Assembly: GCF_021432765.1 (NCBI RefSeq)
Contig: NZ_CP058908.1
Coordinates: forward strand, 1,814,001 to 1,878,000
Reading direction: 5' to 3'
Length of the DNA: 64,000 bases
Source: Pseudomonas phenolilytica
GTDB lineage: Bacteria; Pseudomonadota; Gammaproteobacteria; Pseudomonadales; Pseudomonadaceae
The notes below the pieces were generated by a model. The model was not told where the DNA came from. It did not search any database and saw only the letters and a program-made list of their open reading frames with translations. The translations under genes were made by a program, and so were the position numbers. The stretch's first letter is position 1. Each line of letters opens with the position of its first letter. Shown here piece after piece: positions 53,655-63,238 of this stretch.

Positions 53655-54845
53655 GTGCAAGTTATCGATCGGCGAAAAGCCCTGAGTATCCCGCCCATCT
53701 GGAGGCTCGCGTTTCGCCCATTCTTTCTCGCCGGCAGCGTCTACGCGCTGCTGGCAGTTCCGCTCTGGGTAGCCGCCTGGACCGGCTTCTGGCCAGGCTT
53801 GCAACCCACCGGCGGCTGGCTCGCCTGGCATCGCCACGAAATGCTGTTCGGCTTCGCGATGGCCATCGTTGCCGGTTTTCTGCTCACCGCCGTACAGACA
53901 TGGACAGGCCAGGTCGCGCCGTCCGGCAACCGGCTGATGGCGCTGGCGCTAGTCTGGCTGGCGGCGCGTCTGGGCTGGCTGTTCGGTCTGCCGCTGGCGT
54001 TGCTGGTGCCGCTGGAACTGCTGTTTCCGCTCGCCGTCGCGCTGCTGATGGCGCAGATGCTCTGGGCGGTGCGGCAGAAGCGTAATTACCCGATCGTGGC
54101 GGTGCTGTCGTTGATGATCGCGGCCGACGTGCTGGTGCTGGTGGGGCTGCTGCAGGGCGATGACGGCCTGCAACGCCAGGGCGTGTGGGCCGGCCTGTGG
54201 CTGGTGGCTGCGCTGATGGCCCTGATCGGCGGACGGGTGATCCCGTTCTTTACCCAGCGCGGTCTGGGCTGGGTCGAGGCGATCAAGCCGTGGGTCTGGC
54301 TGGATGTCGCCTTGCTGGTCGGTACGGCGCTGATTGCGATCCTCTACGCGCTGGGACTGGGGTTGCAGGCGCATCCGCTGCTGGGGCTGCTGTTCGCCGC
54401 AGTCGGTGCTGGACACCTGCTGCGTCTGGCGCGCTGGTACGACAAAGGGATCTGGGGCGTCGCGCTGCTGTGGTCATTGCATCTGGCGATGCTCTGGCTG
54501 GTGGTGGCGGCGTTCGGCCTGGCGCTCTGGCATTTCGGCCTGCTGGTCAATGCCAGCCCGGCGTTGCACGCGCTGAGCGTCGGCTCCATGAGCGGCCTGA
54601 TCCTGGCGATGATCGCACGGGTCACCTTGGGGCATACCGGCCGGCCGCTGCAGCCGCCGGCGGGAGTCGTCGCCGCCTTCGTGCTGTTCAACCTGGGCAC
54701 GCTGGCGCGGGTGTTTCTCACGGCGGTCTGGCCCGTCGCCGGACTCTGGCTTGCGGCGCTTTGCTGGACGCTGGCCTTCCTCATCTATGCCTGGCGCTAC
54801 GCACCGATGCTGGTGAGTGCACGGGTCGATGGCCATCCGGGCTGA
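53655..54845 (+). CDS. nnrS: NnrS family heme-copper membrane protein
   Basis: 396 residues from a GTG at 53655, preceded by GGAGG seven bases upstream; an ATG at 53571 would add 28 residues without a better ribosome site. About twelve hydrophobic segments follow WRLAFRPFFLAGS. His residues in HEMLFGFAMA and elsewhere may bind heme or copper. NnrS proteins relieve NO and nitrosative stress and are widespread in denitrifiers. From memory, this region of P. stutzeri has a 396-residue ORF with the same neighbours. An FNR/Dnr-like box lies upstream. Confidence 0.88.
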   Translation: MQVIDRRKALSIPPIWRLAFRPFFLAGSVYALLAVPLWVAAWTGFWPGLQPTGGWLAWHRHEMLFGFAMAIVAGFLLTAVQTWTGQVAPSGNRLMALALVWLAARLGWLFGLPLALLVPLELLFPLAVALLMAQMLWAVRQKRNYPIVAVLSLMIAADVLVLVGLLQGDDGLQRQGVWAGLWLVAALMALIGGRVIPFFTQRGLGWVEAIKPWVWLDVALLVGTALIAILYALGLGLQAHPLLGLLFAAVGAGHLLRLARWYDKGIWGVALLWSLHLAMLWLVVAAFGLALWHFGLLVNASPALHALSVGSMSGLILAMIARVTLGHTGRPLQPPAGVVAAFVLFNLGTLARVFLTAVWPVAGLWLAALCWTLAFLIYAWRYAPMLVSARVDGHPG

Positions 54846-54989
54846 TTTCACCGGCGTCGGCGATTTCGCCGGCGCCACGGAGGACGGATCGAACGAGCGA
54901 AGGCCGTCTTTCCTTCTGAGGCACCAATCCGCTGTCGGCCGCCGTGCCGGCAGCCGTGGGCTCGGCCGCGCCGAGCAATGGAGTAAACG

Positions 54990-55733
54990 ATGAAAAGCGA
55001 ATTCCTCGATCGTCTGGCGGTGATCACCGGAGCCAGTTCCGGTATCGGTCTGGCGCTGTGCGCCGCGTTGCTGCAGCGCGGCGCGCGGGTACTGGCTATG
55101 TCGCGTACCCTGGGTGGGCTCGAGCCGCTGCTACAGTCCTATCCCGATCAGTTGGTCTGGCTGCAGGGCGACGTGACCCATGCCGACGATCTGCAGGCAT
55201 TGAGCCGGCGGGCCGCGGAAATGGGACCGGTGAGCTATCTGGTGCCCAATGCCGGCATCGCCGAACTGGCCTGCGGGCTCGACATGCCGGCGTTCGACCG
55301 GCAGTGGGCGGTCAACGGTGCCGGTGCGCTGAATACCCTGAATGCTCTGCGCGGCGAGCTGGCCAAGCCGGCCTCGGTGGTCTTCATCGGCACCTTCCTC
55401 ACCCGTTCGGCCTTCCCGGGGCTGGCGGCCTATATCGCCAGCAAGGCGGCACTGGGCGCGCAGGCGCGGACCCTGGCCGTGGAGTTCGCGCCGTTGGATG
55501 TGCGCATCAACATGGTTTCGCCCGGGCCGACCGCGACCGCGATCTGGGGCAGCCTCGGGCTGACCGACGAGCAGCTCGACGAGGTCGCCGAAAGCGTCAC
55601 CAAGCGCCTGCTGCCGGGGCATTTCCTCGAGTCCTCGGCCGTTGCCAACGTGATCCTGTTCCAGCTCTCGCAGGGCGCGCGTGGCGTTTATGGTCAGGAT
55701 TGGGTGGTCGACAACGGCTACACCGTCAGCTGA
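54990..55733 (+). CDS. short-chain dehydrogenase/reductase of the denitrification cluster
   Basis: 247 residues. NAD(P)-binding ITGASSGIGLALCAA (near 10-24), NAG at about 90 (VPNAGIAEL) and the catalytic YIASKAALGAQ pattern (Tyr near 149, Lys 153). From memory, P. stutzeri has an SDR of about this length in the same place between nos and nir genes. Its substrate is unknown. Gene and position are conserved, so it may serve the anaerobic lifestyle rather than denitrification directly. A ribosome site (ATGGAG) lies eight bases before the ATG. Confidence 0.85.
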   Translation: MKSEFLDRLAVITGASSGIGLALCAALLQRGARVLAMSRTLGGLEPLLQSYPDQLVWLQGDVTHADDLQALSRRAAEMGPVSYLVPNAGIAELACGLDMPAFDRQWAVNGAGALNTLNALRGELAKPASVVFIGTFLTRSAFPGLAAYIASKAALGAQARTLAVEFAPLDVRINMVSPGPTATAIWGSLGLTDEQLDEVAESVTKRLLPGHFLESSAVANVILFQLSQGARGVYGQDWVVDNGYTVS

Positions 55734-55745
55734 AGGGGTGACCCT

Positions 55746-56852
55746 ATGTGGTTCAAGAACAAGGCAGCGCTACGCCTGCAGCAGGAGCTGGACGCACTGC
55801 GCGCCAGCCATGCCGAGCAGGCCACGCGCATCGCCGGGCTGGAGCAACAGCTGCAGCAGGCCGAAACCGCCAGCCGGAGTGGCCAGCGCCAGCTCGACTA
55901 TTACCGCGGCGTGTCCGCCAGCCTGACGCGCTTCAGTGTGTCGGTTGCGAACCTGAGCGAATCCTTCGAGTTCCTCACCGGCCAGCTGGGCGAGAACAAG
56001 GGGCGCGCCGGTGAAGTTGCAGCGGCAGCGCTGAGCAACCAGAAGCACTTCGGCGAGCTGCAGGGCCGCGCCGCGGAGATGGAAAGCGGTCTGGACCTGG
56101 CGTCGCGCAAGGTCGATACCCTGGCTGAGCGCTCGCAGGAGATCAATGGCATCGTTGATCTGATCAGCGGCATCGCCAGCCAGACCAACCTGCTGGCGCT
56201 CAACGCGGCCATCGAGGCGGCGCGTGCCGGCGAGGCGGGGCGCGGCTTTGCGGTGGTCGCCGGGGAAATCCGCAGCCTGGCGGAAAAAACCGCGCTGGCG
56301 ACCGACGACATCGTGCGCAAGATCGGCGAGGTGCAGGCCGAGATTCGCAACGTGCACGACTACATCCAGCTGCAGGGCACTCATGCGCAGGGCTTCAGTC
56401 GTACCACCGAGGATGCGGTCGGGGCGATGCGCACCCTGCATCAGCTGGCCGGCGCGATGCGCGAGAGCAGTTCGGCGGCTTCGCTGCGCGCCGGGGTCGA
56501 GCTGGCCAACCTCGACGAGCTGTCGCTGAAGTTCGTGGTCTACAACCACCTGCTCGGCGAGCGCTCGCAGCAGGCGCCACAACTGCCCGGCGAGCGCGAT
56601 TGCCGCTTCGGACGCTGGTATTACGGCGAGGGCAATCGGGACATCCAGGCGCTGGACTGTTTCGCCCAGATCGAGCGGCCACATACCGCGGTGCACGCGC
56701 AGGGGCAGGCAGCGATCGATGCATTCGGGCAGGACTCGCTAGAGAACGCGCTGCGCCATCTGGAGCGGATGGAGGAGGCCAACCTGGAGGTGATGCGCAT
56801 CGTCAACGCCGTGATCGAGCAATACGAGCGAAGCGTAACGCGGGCTGCCTGA
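55746..56852 (+). CDS. soluble chemoreceptor with C-terminal CZB zinc-binding domain
   Basis: 368 residues with no membrane helix. An N-terminal coiled coil (about 5-55), a methyl-accepting signalling domain with the tip [20 protein letters not shown], then a CZB domain (about 245-360) with [11 protein letters not shown] and flanking His residues. CZB receptors bind zinc through His/Cys and sense oxidants such as HOCl or zinc. It follows the SDR gene by 12 bp and is probably co-transcribed. Its place in the denitrification region suggests energy or redox taxis; the true ligand is inference. Confidence 0.85.
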   Translation: MWFKNKAALRLQQELDALRASHAEQATRIAGLEQQLQQAETASRSGQRQLDYYRGVSASLTRFSVSVANLSESFEFLTGQLGENKGRAGEVAAAALSNQKHFGELQGRAAEMESGLDLASRKVDTLAERSQEINGIVDLISGIASQTNLLALNAAIEAARAGEAGRGFAVVAGEIRSLAEKTALATDDIVRKIGEVQAEIRNVHDYIQLQGTHAQGFSRTTEDAVGAMRTLHQLAGAMRESSSAASLRAGVELANLDELSLKFVVYNHLLGERSQQAPQLPGERDCRFGRWYYGEGNRDIQALDCFAQIERPHTAVHAQGQAAIDAFGQDSLENALRHLERMEEANLEVMRIVNAVIEQYERSVTRAA

Positions 56853-56880
56853 ATCCGCCGAGGCGTTGCGAAGCACGATA

Positions 56881-56929
56881 GGTCAGTCGTAAAAATGACC
56901 AAACGCATGTTTGTGCAATTTTATTGCAC
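56881..56929. promoter_or_regulatory. two inverted repeats upstream of ccoN
   Basis: GGTCA...TGACC (56881-56900, 10-base gap) is followed by the perfect palindrome GTGCAATTTTATTGCAC (56913-56929). The latter looks like an operator for a dimeric regulator. They lie 217-265 bases upstream of the ccoN ATG and just after the CZB chemoreceptor gene. No FNR-type box was found here. Confidence 0.45.
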
Positions 56930-57048
56930 TCTCCCTGCAATACTATTCGTTAGAGATTATTCAACTGCCCGCTGACAATGCGCAGGCATTCCGTCTGCGC
57001 GACTCACCGTCGCGTCCGAACATGAACCGATCCCTGGAGGAGCGGCGA

Positions 57049-57168
57049 GTGAGTACGGTGTGCCGGTCCGTCGACCATTGGAAGTGTTGCGCCTGCAGAT
57101 TTCTATGCTCGTTCACCGGTGCCCGTGCTGGCCCGCCCAGCGAGCATGAGCGAACAGCACAACCCTGA
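57049..57168 (+). CDS. possible Cys-rich leader peptide overlapping the ccoN start
   Basis: A GTG at 57049 has an excellent ribosome site (GGAGGAG) seven bases upstream and opens 39 codons: [18 protein letters not shown] followed by [10 protein letters not shown]. It ends inside ccoN, out of frame by one. Five Cys residues cluster in the first 20. It could be a translated leader that couples to ccoN, whose own ribosome site is weak, or a chance open frame. Confidence 0.25.
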   Translation: MSTVCRSVDHWKCCACRFLCSFTGARAGPPSEHERTAQP

Positions 57169-58588
57169 AGCGATCGCCTACAACTACCACGTGGTGCGGC
57201 AATTCACCCTGATGACCCTGTTTTGGGGCGTAATCGGCATGGGTCTTGGGGTGTTCATCGCGGCGCAACTGGTGTGGCCACAGTTGAACTTCGATCTGCC
57301 GTGGACCAGCTTTGGGCGGTTGCGGCCCATCCATACCAATCTGGTGATCTTCGCCTTCGGCGGCGGCGCGCTGTTCGCCTCGTCGTTCTACATCGTGCAG
57401 CGTACCAGTCACGCCCGGCTGATTTCCGATCGGCTGGCCAGCGTGGTGTTCTGGGGCTGGCAGGCCGCCTGCGTGGCGATGCCGGTCACCTACGCGCTGG
57501 GCTACACGACATCCAAGGAATACGCCGAGATGGAGTGGCCGATCGCGCTGTGGGTCACGCTGATCTGGGTGCTCTACGCCTACCTGTTCTTCGGCACCAT
57601 CGCACGCCGCCGGATCGGCCACATCTATGTCGGCAACTGGTTCTTCGGTGCGTTCATCATCGTCACCGGCATGGTGCACATCATCAACCACGCGCTGATT
57701 CCGGTGAGCCTGCTCAAGTCCTATTCGCTGTACTCCGGCGCGACCGACGCCATGGTGCAGTGGTGGTACGGCCACAGCGTGGTGGGCTTCATCCTCTCGG
57801 TGGGCTTTCTCGGCATGATGTATTACTTCGTGCCCAAGCAGGCGGGGCGCCCGATCTATTCCTACCGGCTGTCGATCGTGCACTTCTGGGCGATCATCTC
57901 CATCTACATCTGGGCCGGCCCGCACCATCTGCACTACACCGCACTGCCGGACTGGGCGCAGAGCCTGGGCATGGCGATGTCCATCATCCTGCTCGCACCG
58001 AGCTGGGGCGGCATGATCAACGGCATGATGACCCTGTCGGGCGCCTGGCATAAGTTGCGCACCGATCCGATCCTGCGCTTTCTGGTGGTGTCGCTGGCCT
58101 TCTACGGCATGTCCACCTTCGAGGGCCCGATGATGGCGATCAAGACCGTCAACGCTCTGTCGCACTACACCGATTGGACCATCGGCCACGTGCACGCCGG
58201 TGCGCTCGGTTGGGTGGCGATGATCTCCATCGGCTCGCTGTACCACCTGATTCCGCGGCTCTGGGGCCGTGAGCAGATGTACAGCGTCGGTCTGATCAAC
58301 GCGCACTTCTGGCTGGCGACCATCGGCACCGTGCTCTACATCGCCTCGATGTGGGTCAACGGCATTACCCAGGGTCTGATGTGGCGCGCGGTCAACGAGG
58401 ACGGCACGCTCACCTACTCCTTCGTCGAGGCACTGGAAGCCAGCCATCCCGGTTACCTGGTACGCATGACCGGCGGCGCGATCTTCGCCGCGGGCATGTT
58501 GCTGATGGCGTTCAATACCTGGCTGACCGTTCGCGCAGCGCGCGAAGAGCCACTGACCGGCGTGTCGCCGCTGACCGTGGCCGGCTGA
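57146..58588 (+). CDS. ccoN: orphan cbb3-type cytochrome c oxidase subunit I (CcoN)
   Basis: 480 residues, twelve membrane helices, start [20 protein letters not shown] as in CcoN of pseudomonads. The heme b ligand ([10 protein letters not shown]), CuB ligands ([16 protein letters not shown]) and the heme ligands in [11 protein letters not shown] are all present, so the active site looks complete. No ccoO, ccoQ or ccoP is adjacent, so it is an orphan subunit that would have to pair with partners made from another cco operon. Such orphan CcoN forms exist in P. aeruginosa (CcoN3/CcoN4). Confidence 0.88.
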   Translation: MSEQHNPEAIAYNYHVVRQFTLMTLFWGVIGMGLGVFIAAQLVWPQLNFDLPWTSFGRLRPIHTNLVIFAFGGGALFASSFYIVQRTSHARLISDRLASVVFWGWQAACVAMPVTYALGYTTSKEYAEMEWPIALWVTLIWVLYAYLFFGTIARRRIGHIYVGNWFFGAFIIVTGMVHIINHALIPVSLLKSYSLYSGATDAMVQWWYGHSVVGFILSVGFLGMMYYFVPKQAGRPIYSYRLSIVHFWAIISIYIWAGPHHLHYTALPDWAQSLGMAMSIILLAPSWGGMINGMMTLSGAWHKLRTDPILRFLVVSLAFYGMSTFEGPMMAIKTVNALSHYTDWTIGHVHAGALGWVAMISIGSLYHLIPRLWGREQMYSVGLINAHFWLATIGTVLYIASMWVNGITQGLMWRAVNEDGTLTYSFVEALEASHPGYLVRMTGGAIFAAGMLLMAFNTWLTVRAAREEPLTGVSPLTVAG

Positions 58589-58681
58589 TCGCCTCACCGT
58601 TTTCCTCACCTGTCCAAGGACGGACTTTTTATTCGCGCGCCCTCGCGGCGCCTCCCCCGATCGATCCGCCAAGCAGTAAAC

Positions 58682-59821
58682 ATGCACGACTCCCTCAGCC
58701 TGTGGTTCCGCTCGTTCATCCCCGCCCCCCTGAATGCTTCTCCGAAGGAATGGCTGCGCGCCGCCTTCGGCATCGCCCTGGTCATGCCGCTGGTGTTCTG
58801 CGCCGGTTACTGGACCGTCGGCACGCCGCTGACCCTGCAGATCATGGGGCCGGCCGGGGCGTCGGCGGTGCTGGTGTTCGTCGCCTCGTCCAGCCCGTTC
58901 GCCCAGCCGTGGGCACTGCTGGCTGGCAATGTGGTCGCCGCGCTGATCGGTATCGGGCTGGGCATGAGCGGCCTGCCGAGTGTGCTTTCGCTGGCGCTGG
59001 CGGCCTGTCTGTCGCTGATCTGCCTGTTTTCCCTGCGCTGTCTGCATCCGCCGAGCATCGCGCTGTCGCTGGTGGCGGCGGTCGGCGGCGCGGAGGTGCA
59101 TCAGCTGGGGTTCGTCCTGATCGGCCCGGTGCTGTTCTATTCGTTGCTGCTGGTGGCGGTTGCGCTGGTCTACAACAACCTCACCGGGCATCCCTATCCG
59201 AAGCCGCGGCTGAGTCGCGAGAACGTCCATCACACCCATGACCTGCCGCCCAGCGAGCGCATGAGCTTCACCCATGACGACGTCGACCAGGCGTTGCGGG
59301 AGTTCGGCGAGTATGTCGACGTCACCCGCGACGATCTCGAACGCTTGATCAAGCAGACCGAGAAGCACGCGCTGCGCCGCAGCATGGGGGAGATCACCGC
59401 GGCGCACGTGATGTCGCGCGATTTGCGCTGGCACACCCCGGATACCTTCATCGAACAGGCGTGGCAGACGCTGCAGGCACATCGGCTGCGCTCGCTGCCG
59501 GTGGTGGAGGGCGACGATCATCGACTGGTCGGCATCGTGACGCAGGTGGATCTGCTCAAGCACTTCCACCCGCAGCCGGGGCGGCTCAGCTTCGGCCAGT
59601 TGAACTTCCTGCGCGGCACCAAGCTGCGTGCCATCATGACGTCGCCCGTGGTGTCGGTGACGGCCGATACGCACATGGTCGAGCTGGTCTATCTGCTCTC
59701 CGACCGCGGCCTGCACTGCCTGCCGGTGATCGATGCGCAGCAGCGGCTGATCGGCATGATCACCCAGACTGACCTGATCGCCGCGCTGTACCGTAACTGG
59801 CTCAAGCATCTGCCGGACTGA
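58682..59821 (+). CDS. HPP family membrane protein with CBS domains
   Basis: 379 residues. The N-terminal HPP domain has about five membrane helices and the family name motif in CLHPPSIALSLVAAVGG (near residue 120). Two CBS domains follow (about 240-300 and 315-375: HVMSRDLRWHTPDTFIEQAW and TSPVVSVTADTHMVELVYLL). HPP proteins have been linked to nitrite transport in plants and cyanobacteria, and CBS pairs bind adenine nucleotides. Nitrite transport gated by energy charge is therefore a reasonable guess in this neighbourhood. It is 93 bp downstream of ccoN. Confidence 0.85.
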   Translation: MHDSLSLWFRSFIPAPLNASPKEWLRAAFGIALVMPLVFCAGYWTVGTPLTLQIMGPAGASAVLVFVASSSPFAQPWALLAGNVVAALIGIGLGMSGLPSVLSLALAACLSLICLFSLRCLHPPSIALSLVAAVGGAEVHQLGFVLIGPVLFYSLLLVAVALVYNNLTGHPYPKPRLSRENVHHTHDLPPSERMSFTHDDVDQALREFGEYVDVTRDDLERLIKQTEKHALRRSMGEITAAHVMSRDLRWHTPDTFIEQAWQTLQAHRLRSLPVVEGDDHRLVGIVTQVDLLKHFHPQPGRLSFGQLNFLRGTKLRAIMTSPVVSVTADTHMVELVYLLSDRGLHCLPVIDAQQRLIGMITQTDLIAALYRNWLKHLPD

Positions 59822-59833
59822 GCCGGCGCGCCA

Positions 59834-60694
59834 TCAGATCTCGTAGTACCAGCGCGACCAGTCGAAGTCGTCGCGGGCCACTTCGCGCAGCAGCTCGATG
59901 GCCCTGGCCAGCGCTGGCGACTCGCTGGCGCGGGCGTGGACCAGATAGATCGGGTAGGAAAACTCCGGCGCCTGCTCCACTCGCTTGAGAACGCCGCTCT
60001 CCAGGTAGCGCTGGACCACGCGGGTGCGGAAGTAGCCACGCCCGCCGCACTGCACCAGATACTGTAGCGCCAGCGGGCCGAGGCCGAACGACAGCGCGGC
60101 GCGGGTGTACTCGGGCAACGCCTGGTTGTGCTGCTTGCGGAACGCCGGGCCCCAGTCGACATACAGGTAGGGTGTGGGGTTTTCTGCCTGCACCACCTGG
60201 ATCAGCTTTTCCTCCAGCAGTTGTTCGATCTGCAGGCCCGGCCAGTATTCCGGCTGGTGCACCAGTGCGGCATCGAGCACGCCGAGGTCGAGCTTCTTCT
60301 GCAGCTCCTCGCCACTGCCGACCTCCAGCCGCACCGCATGGCTCGGCAGGCTCTGACGCAGGCGCTGGACCCACGCCAGCATCAGCGGATTGCACAGACT
60401 CACTTCGGAACCGAGGGTCAGCAGCTTGCCGCCGCCCTGCGACAGCGGCAGGTCGCGCCGCGCGGCTTCCCAGGTCTGCACCAGTTGGTTGGCGTAGGCG
60501 ACGAAGCGCTCACCGTCGTCGGTCAGCCGCGCGCCGGCGCGGTTGCGCACGAACAGGCGGCAGCCCAGCTGGCTTTCGAGATTGTGCACCCGCGCGGTCA
60601 CCGCCGTCTGGGTGATATGCATGCGTTCGGCGGCACCGATGAAGCTGCCGCTGCGGATGATCTCAAGAAAGGTACGGGCAAGATCGATATCCAC
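59834..60694 (-). CDS. LysR-family regulator
   Basis: 286 residues. The N-terminal winged helix (TFLEIIRSGSFIGAAERMHITQ, split here as TFLEIIRSGSFIGA and AERMHITQTAVTARV) is followed by the effector-binding domain (LTLGSEVSLCNPLML onward). The target is unknown. It is convergent with the HPP-CBS gene (12 bp) and shares the minus strand with nirN, whose promoter is upstream of the window end. Confidence 0.85.
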   Translation of the reverse strand: MDIDLARTFLEIIRSGSFIGAAERMHITQTAVTARVHNLESQLGCRLFVRNRAGARLTDDGERFVAYANQLVQTWEAARRDLPLSQGGGKLLTLGSEVSLCNPLMLAWVQRLRQSLPSHAVRLEVGSGEELQKKLDLGVLDAALVHQPEYWPGLQIEQLLEEKLIQVVQAENPTPYLYVDWGPAFRKQHNQALPEYTRAALSFGLGPLALQYLVQCGGRGYFRTRVVQRYLESGVLKRVEQAPEFSYPIYLVHARASESPALARAIELLREVARDDFDWSRWYYEI

Positions 60695-60817
60695 TAACGC
60701 GCCTTCAGTGCAAGAAAAATGATTCGACTGAAGATTGTATAGCGGTCGTGGTGAATTGTGGTTGCTACGTTAGGCTATCAGCCCAAAGTGCCGCTCCGCG
60801 TGGGAGCGGCCGGGGGG

Positions 60818-62341
60818 TTAGTGCGAGGTGCCTTCGGCGAATTCGATCTTGTTGCCGACGTTGTACTTGCCGGATGGCTTGTTCATCGGCAGGCGCTTGA
60901 TCTCTTTCAGCGTGTTGGCGTCGTAGACGATCAGGGCGCCGTCCCTGTCCCAGACACTGAGCAGGGCGTAGCGACCGTCGTTGGTGAATTCAACGTGGGC
61001 AGCGATCTTGCCGGGCATCGGCCGCAGGGTATGGGCGACTTCCAGGCGCTGCTTGTCGATCAGATGCACGACATCGTTGTTCGGGCCGAAGAACACATCG
61101 GTCCACGCGTAGGGCGAGTTCTGCTGGCTACGCATGAAGAAGCCCGGACCCTGGGTGGGAATTTCCTTGATCAGTTTCCAGGTTTCCAGATCGAGCACCG
61201 AGATCAGCCCCTTGCTGATGTTCGGCGTGGCGAACACCCACTTGCCGTCGCGCTTCCAGTAGATGCCCGAGCCCAGGTGCGGCATGCCCGGCAGCGGGAT
61301 GTCGGTGACCACCCGGCCGCTGTCCAGCTCGATCACCTGGCCGCCGTGGGCCTGACGCGACGTCGCCAGCAGATGGCTGTAGTCGGGCGTGAAGGAGAAG
61401 TCGTCGAGGAAATCCCGGGCCTTGATCCGCCGCGGCTCGAAGGTCGGCTCGCCGGCATAGGACAGCTCCCAGGCTTCCTTCACGTCCTTCAGGGCGACCA
61501 CGAAGCTGTTGCGCGGCGGCGCGGTGTAGACGGCGCTGACCCGCGACGGGGTGCCGTCCTCGGCGACGGCCGGGATGTGCTTGACCAGCGACAGGTCGCG
61601 CGCGTCGAGCAGCACCAGATTGCCCGGCAGGTAGTTGCCCACCAGCACCCAGCGGCCGTCGTTGCTGACGGCCAGGTTGCGGGTGTTCAGTCCGGCGCGT
61701 ACCTCGGCGATCTTGGTCAGGTTGTGCAGGTCGTACTTGCTGATCCAGCCATCACGCGAGGCGAAGTAGACGAAGCGGCCGTCCGGCGAGAACTTCGGCC
61801 CGCCATGCAGGGCGAAATGCGACTGGAAGCGTGTCAGCGGCTCGAAGCGGTCGCCGTCGAGGATGGTCACGTGGTGGTCGCCGGCTTCCACCACGACGAA
61901 CAGGTTCAGCGGATCGGCGCCGTGCTGCGGGGTAGTGGGCAGGTTGGCCAGGTCGGCGAGCATGCGGTGGCTGGCACGGATGTCGGCGTCGCTCCAGCTC
62001 GGCGGGGTGGCCGGCGGCTGGTAGAGATAGGTCACCAGACTGGCGATCTGGGTCTCGTCCAGCACACTGGAAAATGCCGCCATCTGGCTGGCCGGGCGCC
62101 CGTCGCGAATCACCTTGTGCGCTTCGGCCGGCTTGATCCGCCCGAGGCTTTCCGGCAGTAGGGCCGGGCCGGCGCCGCCGAGGCGGTTGGCACCGTGGCA
62201 GCTCTGGCAATGTTGTTCGTACAGGGCCTGGGCCGCATCTGGGGCTTCGGCGGCGGCGGCCCGCGGCACGGCCAGGTCGAGTGCGACGAAGGTGGCGGCC
62301 GGCAGCGCGGCCGCCAGCAGCAGGGCAGGAATCAGCCGCAT
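60818..62341 (-). CDS. nirN: NirN, dihydro-heme d1 dehydrogenase (c-type cytochrome with d1-binding propeller)
   Basis: 507 residues. A signal peptide, then a class I cytochrome c domain with CQSCH (Cys45, Cys48, His49), then an eight-bladed beta-propeller resembling that of NirS (GGPKFSPDGRFVYFASRDGW). NirN carries out the last step of heme d1 synthesis for cytochrome cd1 nitrite reductase. It overlaps nirE by 10 bp. The cytochrome domain distinguishes it from NirF. Confidence 0.93.
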   Translation of the reverse strand: MRLIPALLLAAALPAATFVALDLAVPRAAAAEAPDAAQALYEQHCQSCHGANRLGGAGPALLPESLGRIKPAEAHKVIRDGRPASQMAAFSSVLDETQIASLVTYLYQPPATPPSWSDADIRASHRMLADLANLPTTPQHGADPLNLFVVVEAGDHHVTILDGDRFEPLTRFQSHFALHGGPKFSPDGRFVYFASRDGWISKYDLHNLTKIAEVRAGLNTRNLAVSNDGRWVLVGNYLPGNLVLLDARDLSLVKHIPAVAEDGTPSRVSAVYTAPPRNSFVVALKDVKEAWELSYAGEPTFEPRRIKARDFLDDFSFTPDYSHLLATSRQAHGGQVIELDSGRVVTDIPLPGMPHLGSGIYWKRDGKWVFATPNISKGLISVLDLETWKLIKEIPTQGPGFFMRSQQNSPYAWTDVFFGPNNDVVHLIDKQRLEVAHTLRPMPGKIAAHVEFTNDGRYALLSVWDRDGALIVYDANTLKEIKRLPMNKPSGKYNVGNKIEFAEGTSH

Positions 62342-63168
62342 ACGGCCTCCGATTCGCGAGGAGTTTCACTGCGCAGGCGCGCCGGGTATTCGACCTGCTG
62401 GCCGTCGAACAGGCCGACCACCTGACCGATCACCGTCAGGGTCGGCGGCGTCAGGTGCTTTTCATCGGCCATGCTCGGCAGTTGCTTGAGCGTGCAGCGC
62501 ACCACCTGCTGGTCCTGGCGAGTACCGTTGCCGATCAGCGCTGCGGGGGTATCCAGCGGCAGGCCCGCGGCGATCAGATTGCGCGAGATTTCGCCAAGGC
62601 TGGCCAGCCCCATGTAGAACACCAGGGTTTGCTTGCCTTCGGCCAGGGCGCTCCAGGGCAGGCGCAGTTCGCCGTTTTCCTGCAGATGGCCGGTGATGAA
62701 CTGGCATGAATGGGCGACATCGCGGTGAGTCAGCGGAATGCCGGCATAGGCACTGCAGCCTGCAGCGGCGGTGATGCCGGGCACCACCTGGCAGTCGATG
62801 CCGCGCTCGAGCAGGTACTCCAGCTCCTCGGCGCCACGGCCGAAGATGAACGGATCGCCGCCCTTCAGGCGCACCACGCGCTTGTTCTGCAGCGCCAGTT
62901 CGGCCAGCAGTGCGTTGATTTCCGGCTGCGGCAAGCTGTGGTAGCCGCTGGTCTTGCCGACGTAGTGACGGCTGCAGGTGGCGGGCAGCAGGGCCAGCAG
63001 GCCGTCGCTGACCAGACGGTCGTAGACCACCGCATCGGCCTGTTGCAGCAGGCTCCAGGCGCGCAGGGTGAGCAGGCCGGGATCGCCCGGGCCGGCACCG
63101 ACCAGGGCGACTTCGCCGGGGGCGAACGCGGCGCTCAGCGAGGCGGGTAGCGTGATTGGCTGGTCCAT
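62332..63168 (-). CDS. nirE: NirE, uroporphyrinogen-III C-methyltransferase for heme d1
   Basis: 278 residues. SUMT signatures are LVGAGPGDPGLLTLRA (near 25), VRLKGGDPFIFGRG (near 100) and GIPLTHRDVAHS. It methylates uroporphyrinogen III twice to precorrin-2, the first step towards heme d1 in this cluster. AGGAG precedes the ATG. Its position between nirJ and nirN, rather than with cob genes, marks it as NirE. Confidence 0.93.
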   Translation of the reverse strand: MDQPITLPASLSAAFAPGEVALVGAGPGDPGLLTLRAWSLLQQADAVVYDRLVSDGLLALLPATCSRHYVGKTSGYHSLPQPEINALLAELALQNKRVVRLKGGDPFIFGRGAEELEYLLERGIDCQVVPGITAAAGCSAYAGIPLTHRDVAHSCQFITGHLQENGELRLPWSALAEGKQTLVFYMGLASLGEISRNLIAAGLPLDTPAALIGNGTRQDQQVVRCTLKQLPSMADEKHLTPPTLTVIGQVVGLFDGQQVEYPARLRSETPRESEAVCG

Positions 63169-63238
63169 GGGCTCTCCTGAAAATTCTCATCGGGCTGCGG
63201 TGTGGCGCTACGCGGCACTTGCCGGCCGCTGTAGTGGA

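Noticed and set aside
60818..62341. Cytochrome cd1 nitrite reductase NirS as identity of the d1-propeller gene
   Set aside because: Its length, c-type domain form and position after nirE fit NirN better; NirS itself is not in the window.
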